5,332 bases of DNA from Bacillota bacterium (GTDB lineage: Bacteria; Bacillota; Clostridia; Clostridiales; Caloramatoraceae). Both the position numbers and the translations under genes were made by a program. Shown in pieces: positions 1-5,332 of this stretch. Each line of letters starts with the position of its first letter. Positions within the stretch are counted from its first letter, which is position 1. The DNA is taken from positions 1 through 5,332 of the forward strand of contig JAEZLD010000138.1 in NCBI GenBank assembly GCA_023415335.1, read 5' to 3'. The notes under the pieces are model-generated. The model worked only from the letters and a program-made list of their open reading frames with translations. It was not told the DNA's origin and did no database searches.

Positions 1-1196
1 TTAGTATAGGGTGGATAGTATCATGCCTCCATGCTAAGGGAGGGCTTTTAAAGAGAACAAGGCTTTACAAGGGATACCCCAGTGATAAGGCTTCCATTGT
101 TGGGCTGATGCTGTTAGTATGTATAACCTCCTCTTATGTAAGCCCTATCAAGTACCAGCTTACTAGCAGCCTTAAGGAGCTGCCTTATAAAAGAAGCATG
201 GAAGCCTATGATATAGTAGCCTTTAACAACAGCTACATAAGAAATGGGCTTTCATACAGCCTTGAGTATACTGACAAAATTGGGAAAGAGGCCATAGATA
301 TAATTAAGGATGGAAGAGCCTATGCTTTTATAAGTAGTAGAAATGTGGATTTGGAAAGGGGTATTCTTGTAGATATTGCACTGGGCCCCTTTTTAAAGAT
401 GAGCGGCCTTGAGGAGCCTAAGGCGCAATTCTCCTGTCTTATTAATAAGAGTACTCCAGGAGTTAAGATAGGGGATATGCTGAATATAGACAGCGTGCTT
501 GAGCCAGAAGCACCACAAATCTCCTCTACTGTTCAGGGATACCTGCCGGAGAATATGTATCTAAGAATAGCCCCCGGGCAGGCTGGTTATCATTATAGCG
601 ATGGCCTCATTACAATGGATGCGGAGGAGTATGAGGGGCTGCATAAGGATCTGTCAGCTGTAGTAGAGGGTTTGTGCTTTATAAATCCGGATAAGGATGA
701 GCTTAAGGAATATATGAACCTGTTAATTAGTGAGGGCTTTACACCCGTTCCGGAAAGGTGGAGGGGACAAACTGAGGGGGAGGCCATGAAGGATTTTAGC
801 ATCATACTGTCAAGGGGGATTGTAGGACTAGCACTTACAGCTCTAGCTTTAGTGTTAATCATAAATGTGCTCAGAAGAGCTTTAGAGAGTAAAAAAGATG
901 AATATAAGCTGCGCATGCTATATGGAGCAGCCTCTGGCAGTATGATAGGAACAGCTTTTTTAATTGCTTTTCTGATAATCGTTCCAGGCATGCTGTTGTC
1001 AACCTTCATTCTTCCTGTACAATACTGGCTATACTTTGGCTCTCCTAATGTATACCTTACATTCATAGGTATGCCTGCATTGAAATATATACTCCAGTAT
1101 GGTGCCATAGGGTCTGTGGCAGCAATTATACTTGCCCTTGTCTCCTTAGGGATAAGGGGACAGTTCTCAACAATTTGCAAAATCAAAAAGCTCTAG
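1..1196 (+). CDS. FtsX/MacB-type ABC transporter permease, C-terminal half (5' end outside window)
   Basis: The frame is open from position 3, giving 397 visible residues. The Met at 108 lies inside a membrane helix and is not a start; the gene begins upstream of the window. Visible residues 1-7 look like the end of a helix. Then come a basic cytoplasmic linker (about 10-29), a membrane helix (about 31-46), a large outer domain (about 47-265), and three helices (about 270-290, 311-337, 362-384). Between the first two of these sits E-Y-K-L-R-M-L-Y-G-A, matching the ExxxLRxxGA cytoplasmic element of FtsX permeases. This is the standard second half of a duplicated MacB/LolC-like permease. Its substrate cannot be told; known relatives export peptides or lipoproteins or act in antimicrobial peptide sensing. 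The stop codon overlaps the ribosome binding site of the next gene, so the two are co-transcribed. The last codons contain a copy of a short repeat found elsewhere in the window. It is paralogous to the gene starting at 3737. Confidence 0.85.
   Translation, partial: SIGWIVSCLHAKGGLLKRTRLYKGYPSDKASIVGLMLLVCITSSYVSPIKYQLTSSLKELPYKRSMEAYDIVAFNNSYIRNGLSYSLEYTDKIGKEAIDIIKDGRAYAFISSRNVDLERGILVDIALGPFLKMSGLEEPKAQFSCLINKSTPGVKIGDMLNIDSVLEPEAPQISSTVQGYLPENMYLRIAPGQAGYHYSDGLITMDAEEYEGLHKDLSAVVEGLCFINPDKDELKEYMNLLISEGFTPVPERWRGQTEGEAMKDFSIILSRGIVGLALTALALVLIINVLRRALESKKDEYKLRMLYGAASGSMIGTAFLIAFLIIVPGMLLSTFILPVQYWLYFGSPNVYLTFIGMPALKYILQYGAIGSVAAIILALVSLGIRGQFSTICKIKKL
1156..1171 (+). repeat. Dispersed short repeat, copy 1, inside permease 3' end
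   Basis: The 16-mer GGGGACAGTTCTCAAC occurs here and again, identically, at 3566-3581; its first 14 bases recur at 3608-3621. This copy is read as part of the last 14 codons of the permease (around G-Q-F-S-T). A 16-base exact match within 5.3 kb is unlikely by chance. Its position just after the last membrane helix suggests that a repeat insertion supplied the C-terminal tail. Confidence 0.6.
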
Positions 1197-1201
1197 GAGG
1201 G
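1195..1201 (+). promoter_or_regulatory. Ribosome binding site that sets the start of the ABC subunit gene
   Basis: AGGAGGG lies 7 nt before the ATG at 1209. An in-frame TTG at 1203 is only 1-2 nt away, too close for this site, so ATG 1209 is the better start. The site overlaps the upstream stop codon TAG (1194-1196), which implies translational coupling. Confidence 0.85.
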
Positions 1202-1208
1202 TTTGAGT

Positions 1209-1934
1209 ATGGAAGTACTAAGTTTAAACAATTTATCCAAGGCTTTTTCAGGAGAGGGGGAAAACGCCTCTGCGATTAAAAGTGTTAGCCTTACCCTGTC
1301 TGAAGGTGACAGCATTTACATACAGGGAGAGGATAAACATGCCCTCACCGGGCTTATAATGCTAATGGGACTTGTAATTAAGCCTGACTCTGGGAGCATA
1401 TGCATTGAAGCTGAGGACGCGGCAGGCCTGAAGGAAAAGGCAAGGGCTGCCCTAAGAAACAGGTATTTTGGATATATTAGCGACAGCTTTCCGATTGTAG
1501 ACAGCTGGAGTGTAATTAAAAATGTAAGCCTTCCTTTGGTATATTCAAAGGAGAGGCTCGGCAATACCGGAAGAAGGAGCAGGACAAGGGAGCTGCTAGA
1601 TATTGTAGGCCTTTCGGACAAGGCAAGGACAAGGGTAGGACTGCTCACAAGGAATGAGAGGATTAAGATGCAGGTTGCAAGAGCCTTTGTGAACAATAGT
1701 ACCATAATACTAGCGGATAACCCCCTGGAAGGACTGGAGCATGGCGAGGGAGAGGAAATAATGGAGCTTATATTTACTCTCTTAGACAAGGAAAAGATAT
1801 TTGTTATGGCTGCAGTAGACAGCAGCTTTTCAGATAGGTTTTCACATAGGCTTATATTGAAGGATGGCACCCTTATGGAGGAGTACTGGGGCCGCAATGA
1901 AAGTGGTGATGAGAGGGTATATACCGTATATTAA
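1209..1934 (+). CDS. ABC transporter nucleotide-binding-like subunit of the LolD/MacB type, catalytically degenerate
   Basis: This 241-residue protein has normal length for a LolD/MacB-type ATP-binding subunit and aligns without gaps to its motifs, yet nearly all active residues are replaced. Walker A (40-48) reads GEDKHALTG instead of GxSGSGKST, with Leu46 at the invariant lysine. The Q-loop region (88-94) is GYISDSF, with Asp for Gln. The signature (146-150) is LTRNE in place of LSGGE. Walker B (166-177) keeps Asp170, but the catalytic Glu is Asn171, and the D-loop ends LE rather than LD. The switch His is Val203, followed by D204. Framework pieces remain: F13 at the A-loop, P59-x-x-G, N-V-S-L-P-L (105-110), V-A-R-A-F (156-160) and L-K-D-G (217-220). 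The reading frame is intact, so this is not a decayed pseudogene. It is coupled to the upstream permease. It may be a structural or regulatory pseudo-ATPase, perhaps paired with an active subunit outside the window. Family is confident; loss of ATPase activity is inferred. Confidence 0.88.
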   Translation: MEVLSLNNLSKAFSGEGENASAIKSVSLTLSEGDSIYIQGEDKHALTGLIMLMGLVIKPDSGSICIEAEDAAGLKEKARAALRNRYFGYISDSFPIVDSWSVIKNVSLPLVYSKERLGNTGRRSRTRELLDIVGLSDKARTRVGLLTRNERIKMQVARAFVNNSTIILADNPLEGLEHGEGEEIMELIFTLLDKEKIFVMAAVDSSFSDRFSHRLILKDGTLMEEYWGRNESGDERVYTVY

Positions 1935-2032
1935 TTATGTATTTTGTTATAAATATACGTTCAATGACAAGTGATTGAGTAAACCTAAGCAATATGTCGC
2001 AAAGATTTAACAGATTGAGAAGGGCTTTCCCT

Positions 2033-2062
2033 ATGACAATTTTCTGATAAATATGCTATAAT
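2033..2062 (+). promoter_or_regulatory. Vegetative (sigma-A type) promoter for the carD leader, extended -10
   Basis: The -35 is ATGACA (2033-2038), then an 18-nt spacer, then TATAAT (2057-2062). TG one base upstream of the -10 (2054-2055) makes it an extended -10. Predicted transcription start is near 2069, about 300 nt before carD. A second TATAAT at 2068-2073 has no clear -35. Positions 1935-2032, between the ABC subunit gene and this promoter, hold no ORF or convincing terminator, so readthrough from the transporter operon is possible. Confidence 0.75.
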
Positions 2063-2068
2063 TTAATT

Positions 2069-2355
2069 ATAATCAACGTGCAGTCGCCTTAATTACGTAA
2101 GTCAGTTGAGCGACGCACGTTCTTTTACTATTTGCTGAATGTTTTATTTGTTATAAGAAGCTGAAGGCTGTAGGTGGGGATATGGCTTCGGGTAGATATA
2201 GAAATTCTATTTCGGCAATACATATCAAGGATTCATAATGCGTAAGATTTCCAGAATGTATATATTACCGGTAGTTATAAATACAGCATATTGCTTGTAA
2301 ATGGCTGCTTTGTGGAAAAGCTGCCTTAGAGGTAACATGTCCTGGAAACGCGAAT
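2069..2355 (+). promoter_or_regulatory. Long structured 5' leader of carD (candidate regulatory RNA)
   Basis: About 300 nt separate the predicted transcription start from carD, with no convincing gene. Four hairpins can be drawn by eye. H1 is 2075-2121 (12 bp, one bulge). H2 is closed by GATATG/CATATC (2179-2184 with 2221-2226) around a small inner hairpin at 2198-2210. H3 is 2257-2285, with 10 of 12 positions paired around a CGGTA loop. H4 is 2303-2325, with 8 of 9 pairs. I do not recognise a known riboswitch class. It may be a cis-regulatory leader or an independent small RNA. Confidence 0.45.
2075..2121 (+). promoter_or_regulatory. Promoter-proximal hairpin in the carD leader, possible attenuator
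   Basis: AACGTGCAGTCGC (2075-2087) pairs with GCGACGCACGTT (2110-2121), leaving only A2082 bulged. The loop is 22 nt and contains a weak CTTA/TAAG pairing. The 3' arm is followed by a T-rich stretch, CTTTTACTATTT, weaker than a standard terminator tract. The stem begins within a few bases of the predicted transcription start, so it may protect the 5' end or cause early termination. Confidence 0.5.
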
Positions 2356-2368
2356 AGGGGGATTAGGA

Positions 2369-2881
2369 ATGTTTAATAAAAATGATGTAGTATCATACGG
2401 AACCTCAGGTATTTGTAAAGTAACAGGAATAACAGAAAAAAAGTTTGCAGATTTTAAGATGGAGTATTATGTGCTCAAGCCCATGCGCCAGGACACCTCT
2501 ACTATATATGTGCCAGTGCATAACGAAAGGCTTACAGCAAAAATGAGAAAGATATTGTCAGCAGATGAGGTGCATGACCTTATAAAGTCCATGCCTCAGG
2601 AGGAGGAAATATGGATAAACGACAATGTTGAAAGAAAGAATGCATACAGAAGCATAATCAGCAGTGGGAGCCCGAAGGAGATCATAAGGGTTATAAAGAC
2701 CCTCCACAGGGTACAGATTGAGAAGGAGGCCAACGGAAAGAGGCTATCCACATCAGATGAATATCTGCTGAGTGATGCCGAAAGAATACTCCAGGATGAA
2801 TTCGCATTAGTGCTGAACATAAAGCCCGAACAGGTGGATCCATTTATACTTAAGGAATTAGATGATATGGTAGAAAATTAA
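2369..2881 (+). CDS. carD: CarD/CdnL-family RNA polymerase-binding transcription regulator
   Basis: This 170-residue protein matches the CarD/CdnL family in length and layout. Residues 1-60 form the RNA polymerase-interacting domain shared with Mfd/TRCF: D-x-V-x-Y near 6-10, G-I-C-K-V (14-18), Y-Y-V-L-K-P (33-38) and I-Y-V-P-V (46-50). The rest is the helical DNA-binding domain, with a single Trp82 at the place of the tryptophan that, in mycobacterial CarD, wedges into the upstream edge of the promoter bubble. The pattern S-G-S-P-K-E (98-103) then helix and A-E-R-I-L (136-140) also fits. Family members bind the RNA polymerase beta subunit and tune open complex stability at many promoters; which genes this one affects cannot be read here. 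Start: AGGGGGA at 2356-2362 lies 6 nt before ATG. It is a single-gene transcription unit with its own promoter, a long leader and a terminator. Confidence 0.93.
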   Translation: MFNKNDVVSYGTSGICKVTGITEKKFADFKMEYYVLKPMRQDTSTIYVPVHNERLTAKMRKILSADEVHDLIKSMPQEEEIWINDNVERKNAYRSIISSGSPKEIIRVIKTLHRVQIEKEANGKRLSTSDEYLLSDAERILQDEFALVLNIKPEQVDPFILKELDDMVEN

Positions 2882-2896
2882 ATAAAGCATAAAATC

Positions 2897-2934
2897 CAGC
2901 CCCGGTATAAAACTGCCGGGGCTGACTGTTTTTT
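2897..2934 (+). terminator. Intrinsic terminator after carD
   Basis: CAGCCCCGG (2897-2905) pairs perfectly with CCGGGGCTG (2916-2924), extendable by a T-G and an A-T pair, and six Ts follow at 2929-2934. Read on the minus strand, the hairpin is followed by ATTTTATGCTTTATTT, so it may also stop transcription from the convergent idi gene. Confidence 0.92.
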
Positions 2935-2965
2935 GAAATTGCTCACCTCAGAACTGTTACTATGG

Positions 2966-3487
2966 CTACAAGGGCAGGTGCTTAATAATTTTGTCTATGG
3001 AATATCTGAGCCAATAGGTAAAGCTTTCAGGTGCATTCTCCATCTCATTTTTTAACCGCTCAATGGATATCCACCGATAGTCTTCCACCTCTGTTCGTTC
3101 AGGGGAAACTATGCCATCATAGCTGCCAAAGAATACATGATCAAGCTCATTTTCAATAAGTCCGTTTTCAAACTCAATTCTGTATATGAAGGAGAAGGCT
3201 TCATTAATCTCTGTATCAAAGCCCATTTCGTATTTTAGCCTTCCATGGGCAACCTGCTCTAAGGATAAACCCTGCTTCTGGTGGGAGCAGCAGGTATTAG
3301 ACCACAGCCCCGGGGAGTGGTATTTGCCGGAGTATCGCTTCTGTATGAGCATTTCACCCTTCTGATTAAATATGAATATGGAAAAGGCCCTGTGGAGCAG
3401 CCCATGCTTATGGACCTGAAGCTTTTCTCCATAGCCGGCTTCATTGTCCTCTTTGTCTACAAGTAATATTAACTCAGGTTCAGCCAA
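2966..3487 (-). CDS. idi: Isopentenyl-diphosphate delta-isomerase, type 1 (Nudix fold)
   Basis: This soluble 173-residue enzyme interconverts isopentenyl and dimethylallyl diphosphate in isoprenoid synthesis, with bound divalent metal. In numbering from the TTG start, it has the metal-binding histidines H26 and H32 in V-H-K-H-G-L-L-H-R-A-F-S. The active-site segment S-N-T-C-C-S-H (63-69) has C67 at the catalytic cysteine position and H69 as metal ligand. E112 and E114 in E-N-E-L-D (112-116) fit the acidic catalytic and metal pair, and W-I near 140 fits E-V-x-D-Y-R-W. The Nudix helix is degenerate, as is usual for this family. Q follows the active-site His, where P is common. Start choice: GGAGGTGA sits 5 nt before TTG 3487. 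The in-frame ATG at 3520 would put this site inside the gene and lies only 5 nt past the -10, so it is rejected. The gene is convergent with carD and has its own promoter; no other isoprenoid gene is adjacent. Confidence 0.94.
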   Translation of the reverse strand: MAEPELILLVDKEDNEAGYGEKLQVHKHGLLHRAFSIFIFNQKGEMLIQKRYSGKYHSPGLWSNTCCSHQKQGLSLEQVAHGRLKYEMGFDTEINEAFSFIYRIEFENGLIENELDHVFFGSYDGIVSPERTEVEDYRWISIERLKNEMENAPESFTYWLRYSIDKIIKHLPL

Positions 3488-3492
3488 GGGAA

Positions 3493-3500
3493 TCACCTCC
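3493..3500 (-). promoter_or_regulatory. Ribosome binding site that sets the TTG start of idi
   Basis: Read on the minus strand this is GGAGGTGA, a near-perfect match to the 16S rRNA tail, 5 nt before TTG at 3487-3485. It decides for the TTG start over the upstream ATG at 3520. Confidence 0.88.
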
Positions 3501-3525
3501 AGCATTATAGTTATTGACATTCATG

Positions 3526-3553
3526 ATTATACCATGCGTATAACCTTTAGCAA
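3526..3553 (-). promoter_or_regulatory. Vegetative promoter of idi
   Basis: On the minus strand, TTGCTA (3553-3548) is followed by a 16-nt spacer and TATAAT (3531-3526). Transcription should start near 3519, giving a leader of about 30 nt before the TTG start. The -35 overlaps a small 5-bp inverted repeat (3544-3556), and the tandem repeat block begins just upstream of it. Confidence 0.7.
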
Positions 3554-3560
3554 AGGGGAG

Positions 3561-3644
3561 GGTATGGGGACAGTTCTCAACCTTTACGCTTTTTCATCAA
3601 GGGGTATGGGGACAGTTCTCAGCTTTTCCCTTTTCTACGAAAAA
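3561..3644 (+). repeat. Two tandem 42-bp repeat units with the GGGGACAGTTCTCA core
   Basis: Units at 3561-3602 and 3603-3644 share an identical 19-base head (GGTATGGGGACAGTTCTCA), then a pyrimidine-rich, diverged tail. The 16-base core of unit 1 is identical to the copy at 1156-1171. The block lies between the divergent promoters of idi and the second permease. From memory, unverified here, similar GGGGACAGTTCT motifs are common dispersed elements in bacterial genomes, some linked to REP-type Y1 transposases. No transposase is in the window. Confidence 0.7.
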
Positions 3645-3673
3645 ATAAATATTTTCATTGAGAAAACCCAACA

Positions 3674-3702
3674 TTGCTAAAACATACTATTTTATGTATA
3701 GT
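3674..3702 (+). promoter_or_regulatory. Vegetative promoter of the second permease, with overlapping inverted repeats
   Basis: TTGCTA (3674-3679), a 17-nt spacer and TATAGT (3697-3702) give a good promoter, with a start near 3709 and a leader of about 28 nt. ACATA-N6-TATGT (3682-3697) fills most of the spacer, and ATACTA/TAGTAT (3684-3689, 3703-3708) spans the -10. Either could be an operator, but the region is AT-rich and such dyads are easily found. Confidence 0.65.
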
Positions 3703-3736
3703 TAGTATATACAAATTTTACCAAGAGGTGCTTGAG

Positions 3737-5332
3737 ATGAAAAGATATTCAAGAAAGGTATTTGTTGTTATATTGCTTTTATCTTTGGTTATATTTGACC
3801 TTGTTAGAGGAACCGTACAAACAAGGCAGTATTCAGAGGAGAAATACATAGGACCCATGGGATTGCCTGCAGAGTATCATAGCATTATTGCTCAATTCCA
3901 AGGAGACAGAGAAAGTGCAGTAGGTAATGATGTGTTCGACAGGCTACTTGAGGTGTTGTCCAAGGAGGATAAGGCAACTGCAATATTACTTTGGCAGGAG
4001 GATACATATCTTTATGACCCTTCAGGGTATTACAATGTCTCAGGTATCAAGGGAGAATACTTCTCCAAGGAGGATTTTAAATCACACAATGAAAATAACG
4101 TGATGATTTTTAATTACTCCCCCTATACACTAATGCTGGAAGATGGAATGATATACTATTCTGGCGAGTATAGACACGTGGTGGGGGAGTATTCTTCACA
4201 GCACCCTTTATATCGGGTTTCGTATGACAAGATAATTCCAATGGCACCTGGAAGACTTAACTTTAATACCACAAGCTTATCTAACACAATGAACATGAGT
4301 TTTACATTTTATATTGCTAACTGCAACGAAGGGTTGTATAAGGAAGCAGAAATGGCCGTTCAGAAAGCAGGGTGGAATATAATAGATGTACAATCGGTAT
4401 ATGGATCAAGTAGTGAGGAAAAGGGGATTCTGTACAACCTATTTTTCGCATATAAAGAGTATGTTGCTATGCTGCTCATGCTTGTTATGGGAATGGCAGT
4501 GCTGAGGAGGCAGGCAGCTGTAAGCTTTGGGGGGGACTCCTTCAGGCATGGCTTTGCTGCCGGAGTGATTCCAGCACTTACGGGAGCTGCAGCTGGGAGT
4601 GCAATATCAGGGGTCGCTATGGTATTGTTAGGAGATAATCTCACATGGGTCAGTGTAATAGCATGTGTTACAGCATGCTTTGTGCTAGGACTGCTTATGA
4701 TTACGATGTCCTGCATAAGAATAAGGAGGAAACATACTTCAAGGAATGTAGGCTGGCTGGGCAAGTCCTATTCTATGATAAAAACAATATACATTCCTAT
4801 TGGGGCAGTTGTGTTAATATGCTTGTCCATTTGCATAGCAGCCTACAATATGCAAGTCGTTCCATACATTATTAAGGAAGCATTGACGGAGAAAGAACTC
4901 TCTCATGTGCAGGTTGTGAGTTTTTCTGCATATATGATTGAAAAGGATGAAACCTTGCAGAAATTAAGCCTTAACCAGGCCATCGAAGGTGCTATAAATA
5001 GTGGAAATGCTTTCTCAATTCTAAGAATTAATAATGAGCAGACTGGCTTTATAGTAGTTGGAAGTGAGGCATTTAAGAGAATGTATAAGCTAGACTGGAC
5101 TGATGAAATTCCTGCGGCATATGTAAAAAAGTCAAACCCAAATCTTAAGAAGGGTGAAAGTATCAATGTGGGCGGTGGGACTAGAGATAAAACTGTTGAG
5201 GTGGTAAGGTATTTGGACAAAAGCTTCAGTTTATATATGTATTCAGGGGGTGTGTCTAATCTTGAGCAGGATGTATTGGCTTTGATGGACCTTAAGGACT
5301 TCAAGGAGGCAGGTCATGACCCTGTTGAGCTT
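3737..5332 (+). CDS. FtsX/MacB-type ABC transporter permease, N-terminal part (3' end outside window)
   Basis: The frame is open for 532 codons from ATG 3737 to the window edge, with GAGGTG 6 nt upstream as ribosome binding site. The order is TM1 (7-22), outer domain 1 (about 23-240), TM2 (241-256), TM3 (273-298), TM4 (304-326), a basic linker (327-350), TM5 (351-371), then outer domain 2, cut at 532. G-E-Y-F-S-K-E-D-F (106-114) resembles the conserved strand-turn of MacB periplasmic core domains. Three further helices are expected after the window. Outer domain 2 matches the upstream permease: K-S-N-P (465-468) with K-S-T-P, Y-L (492-493) with Y-L, and L-A-L-M-D (514-518) with L-I-T-M-D, the last two exactly 25 residues apart in both. 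After TM2 the usual ExxxLRxxGA element is not recognisable (LRRQAAVSFGGDSF instead). No ATP-binding subunit follows within the window. Family is confident; substrate is unknown. Confidence 0.85.
   Translation, partial: MKRYSRKVFVVILLLSLVIFDLVRGTVQTRQYSEEKYIGPMGLPAEYHSIIAQFQGDRESAVGNDVFDRLLEVLSKEDKATAILLWQEDTYLYDPSGYYNVSGIKGEYFSKEDFKSHNENNVMIFNYSPYTLMLEDGMIYYSGEYRHVVGEYSSQHPLYRVSYDKIIPMAPGRLNFNTTSLSNTMNMSFTFYIANCNEGLYKEAEMAVQKAGWNIIDVQSVYGSSSEEKGILYNLFFAYKEYVAMLLMLVMGMAVLRRQAAVSFGGDSFRHGFAAGVIPALTGAAAGSAISGVAMVLLGDNLTWVSVIACVTACFVLGLLMITMSCIRIRRKHTSRNVGWLGKSYSMIKTIYIPIGAVVLICLSICIAAYNMQVVPYIIKEALTEKELSHVQVVSFSAYMIEKDETLQKLSLNQAIEGAINSGNAFSILRINNEQTGFIVVGSEAFKRMYKLDWTDEIPAAYVKKSNPNLKKGESINVGGGTRDKTVEVVRYLDKSFSLYMYSGGVSNLEQDVLALMDLKDFKEAGHDPVEL

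Noticed and set aside
593..1897. Long minus-strand ORFs opposite the permease and ABC subunit genes.
   Set aside because: They mirror the plus-strand coding regions, lack start signals, and give Ser/Leu-rich translations without domains.
1995..2001. TGTCGCA, one mismatch from the Spo0A box TGTCGAA.
   Set aside because: A 6 of 7 match in AT-rich intergenic DNA is expected by chance, and no second box was seen.
2178..2210. GGATATGGCTTCGGGTAG, loosely like the start of a purine riboswitch.
   Set aside because: The second loop hairpin and the conserved core after it are absent.
2182..2238. An 18-codon ORF (ATG to TAA) in the carD leader with AGGTGG shortly upstream.
   Set aside because: It is very short, the ribosome binding site spacing is tight, there is no recognisable leader-peptide bias, and it overlaps a predicted hairpin. 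Conservation would be needed.
2342..2353. CTGGAAACGCGA before carD, somewhat like the T-box core TGGNACCGCG.
   Set aside because: One core base differs, no terminator/antiterminator pair or specifier stem is visible, and the gene is not amino acid related.
2950..2957. AGAACTGT, a possible reverse-strand copy of the dispersed repeat core.
   Set aside because: Only 8 bases match and the flanks differ, so chance is the simpler explanation.
3444..3680. A 78-codon plus-strand ORF over the idi start and the tandem repeats.
   Set aside because: It runs antisense through the idi N-terminus and its promoter and through repeat sequence, has no ribosome binding site, and shows no protein-like features.
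4360..5304. ORFs opposite or out of frame with the second permease.
   Set aside because: The 532-codon plus-strand frame has a promoter, ribosome binding site and family architecture, so these are shadows of it.

Overview
The window looks like a chromosomal stretch from a low-GC, Gram-positive, Clostridia-like bacterium (Bacillota). The evidence is AT-leaning codon use, strong AGGAGG-type ribosome binding sites, canonical vegetative promoters, a short CarD/CdnL-type regulator and FtsX-type ABC permeases. The species cannot be named from this sequence alone.

Layout: (1) Positions 1-1934 hold the tail of a plus-strand ABC transporter operon. It contains the C-terminal half of a large FtsX/MacB-type permease whose start lies before the window, then a LolD/MacB-type nucleotide-binding subunit with its own strong ribosome binding site. 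That subunit keeps the framework of the fold but has lost almost every ATP-binding and catalytic residue. (2) Positions 1935-2368 are non-coding: an extended -10 promoter followed by a leader of about 300 nt with four candidate hairpins. (3) Positions 2369-2881 encode a CarD-family RNA polymerase-binding protein, closed by a good intrinsic terminator. (4) Positions 2966-3487 on the minus strand encode type 1 isopentenyl-diphosphate isomerase, convergent with carD, with its own promoter and a TTG start. (5) Positions 3488-3736 are a divergent intergenic region with the idi promoter, a 42-bp tandem repeat and a plus-strand promoter. (6) From 3737 to the end runs a second large FtsX/MacB-type permease, open through the window edge.

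The two permeases are paralogues. The part of the second that overlaps the visible part of the first shares landmarks at similar or identical spacing, so the window shows complementary pieces of one architecture: TM, outer domain, three TMs, then the same again. A regulator and an isoprenoid enzyme lie between them and are probably unrelated neighbours. A short repeat (core GGGGACAGTTCTCA) occurs three times, twice in tandem upstream of idi and once inside the last codons of the first permease.

The most unusual element is the nucleotide-binding protein with no recognisable catalytic machinery, in an otherwise intact gene coupled to a permease. It is a candidate pseudo-ATPase transporter or sensor complex.
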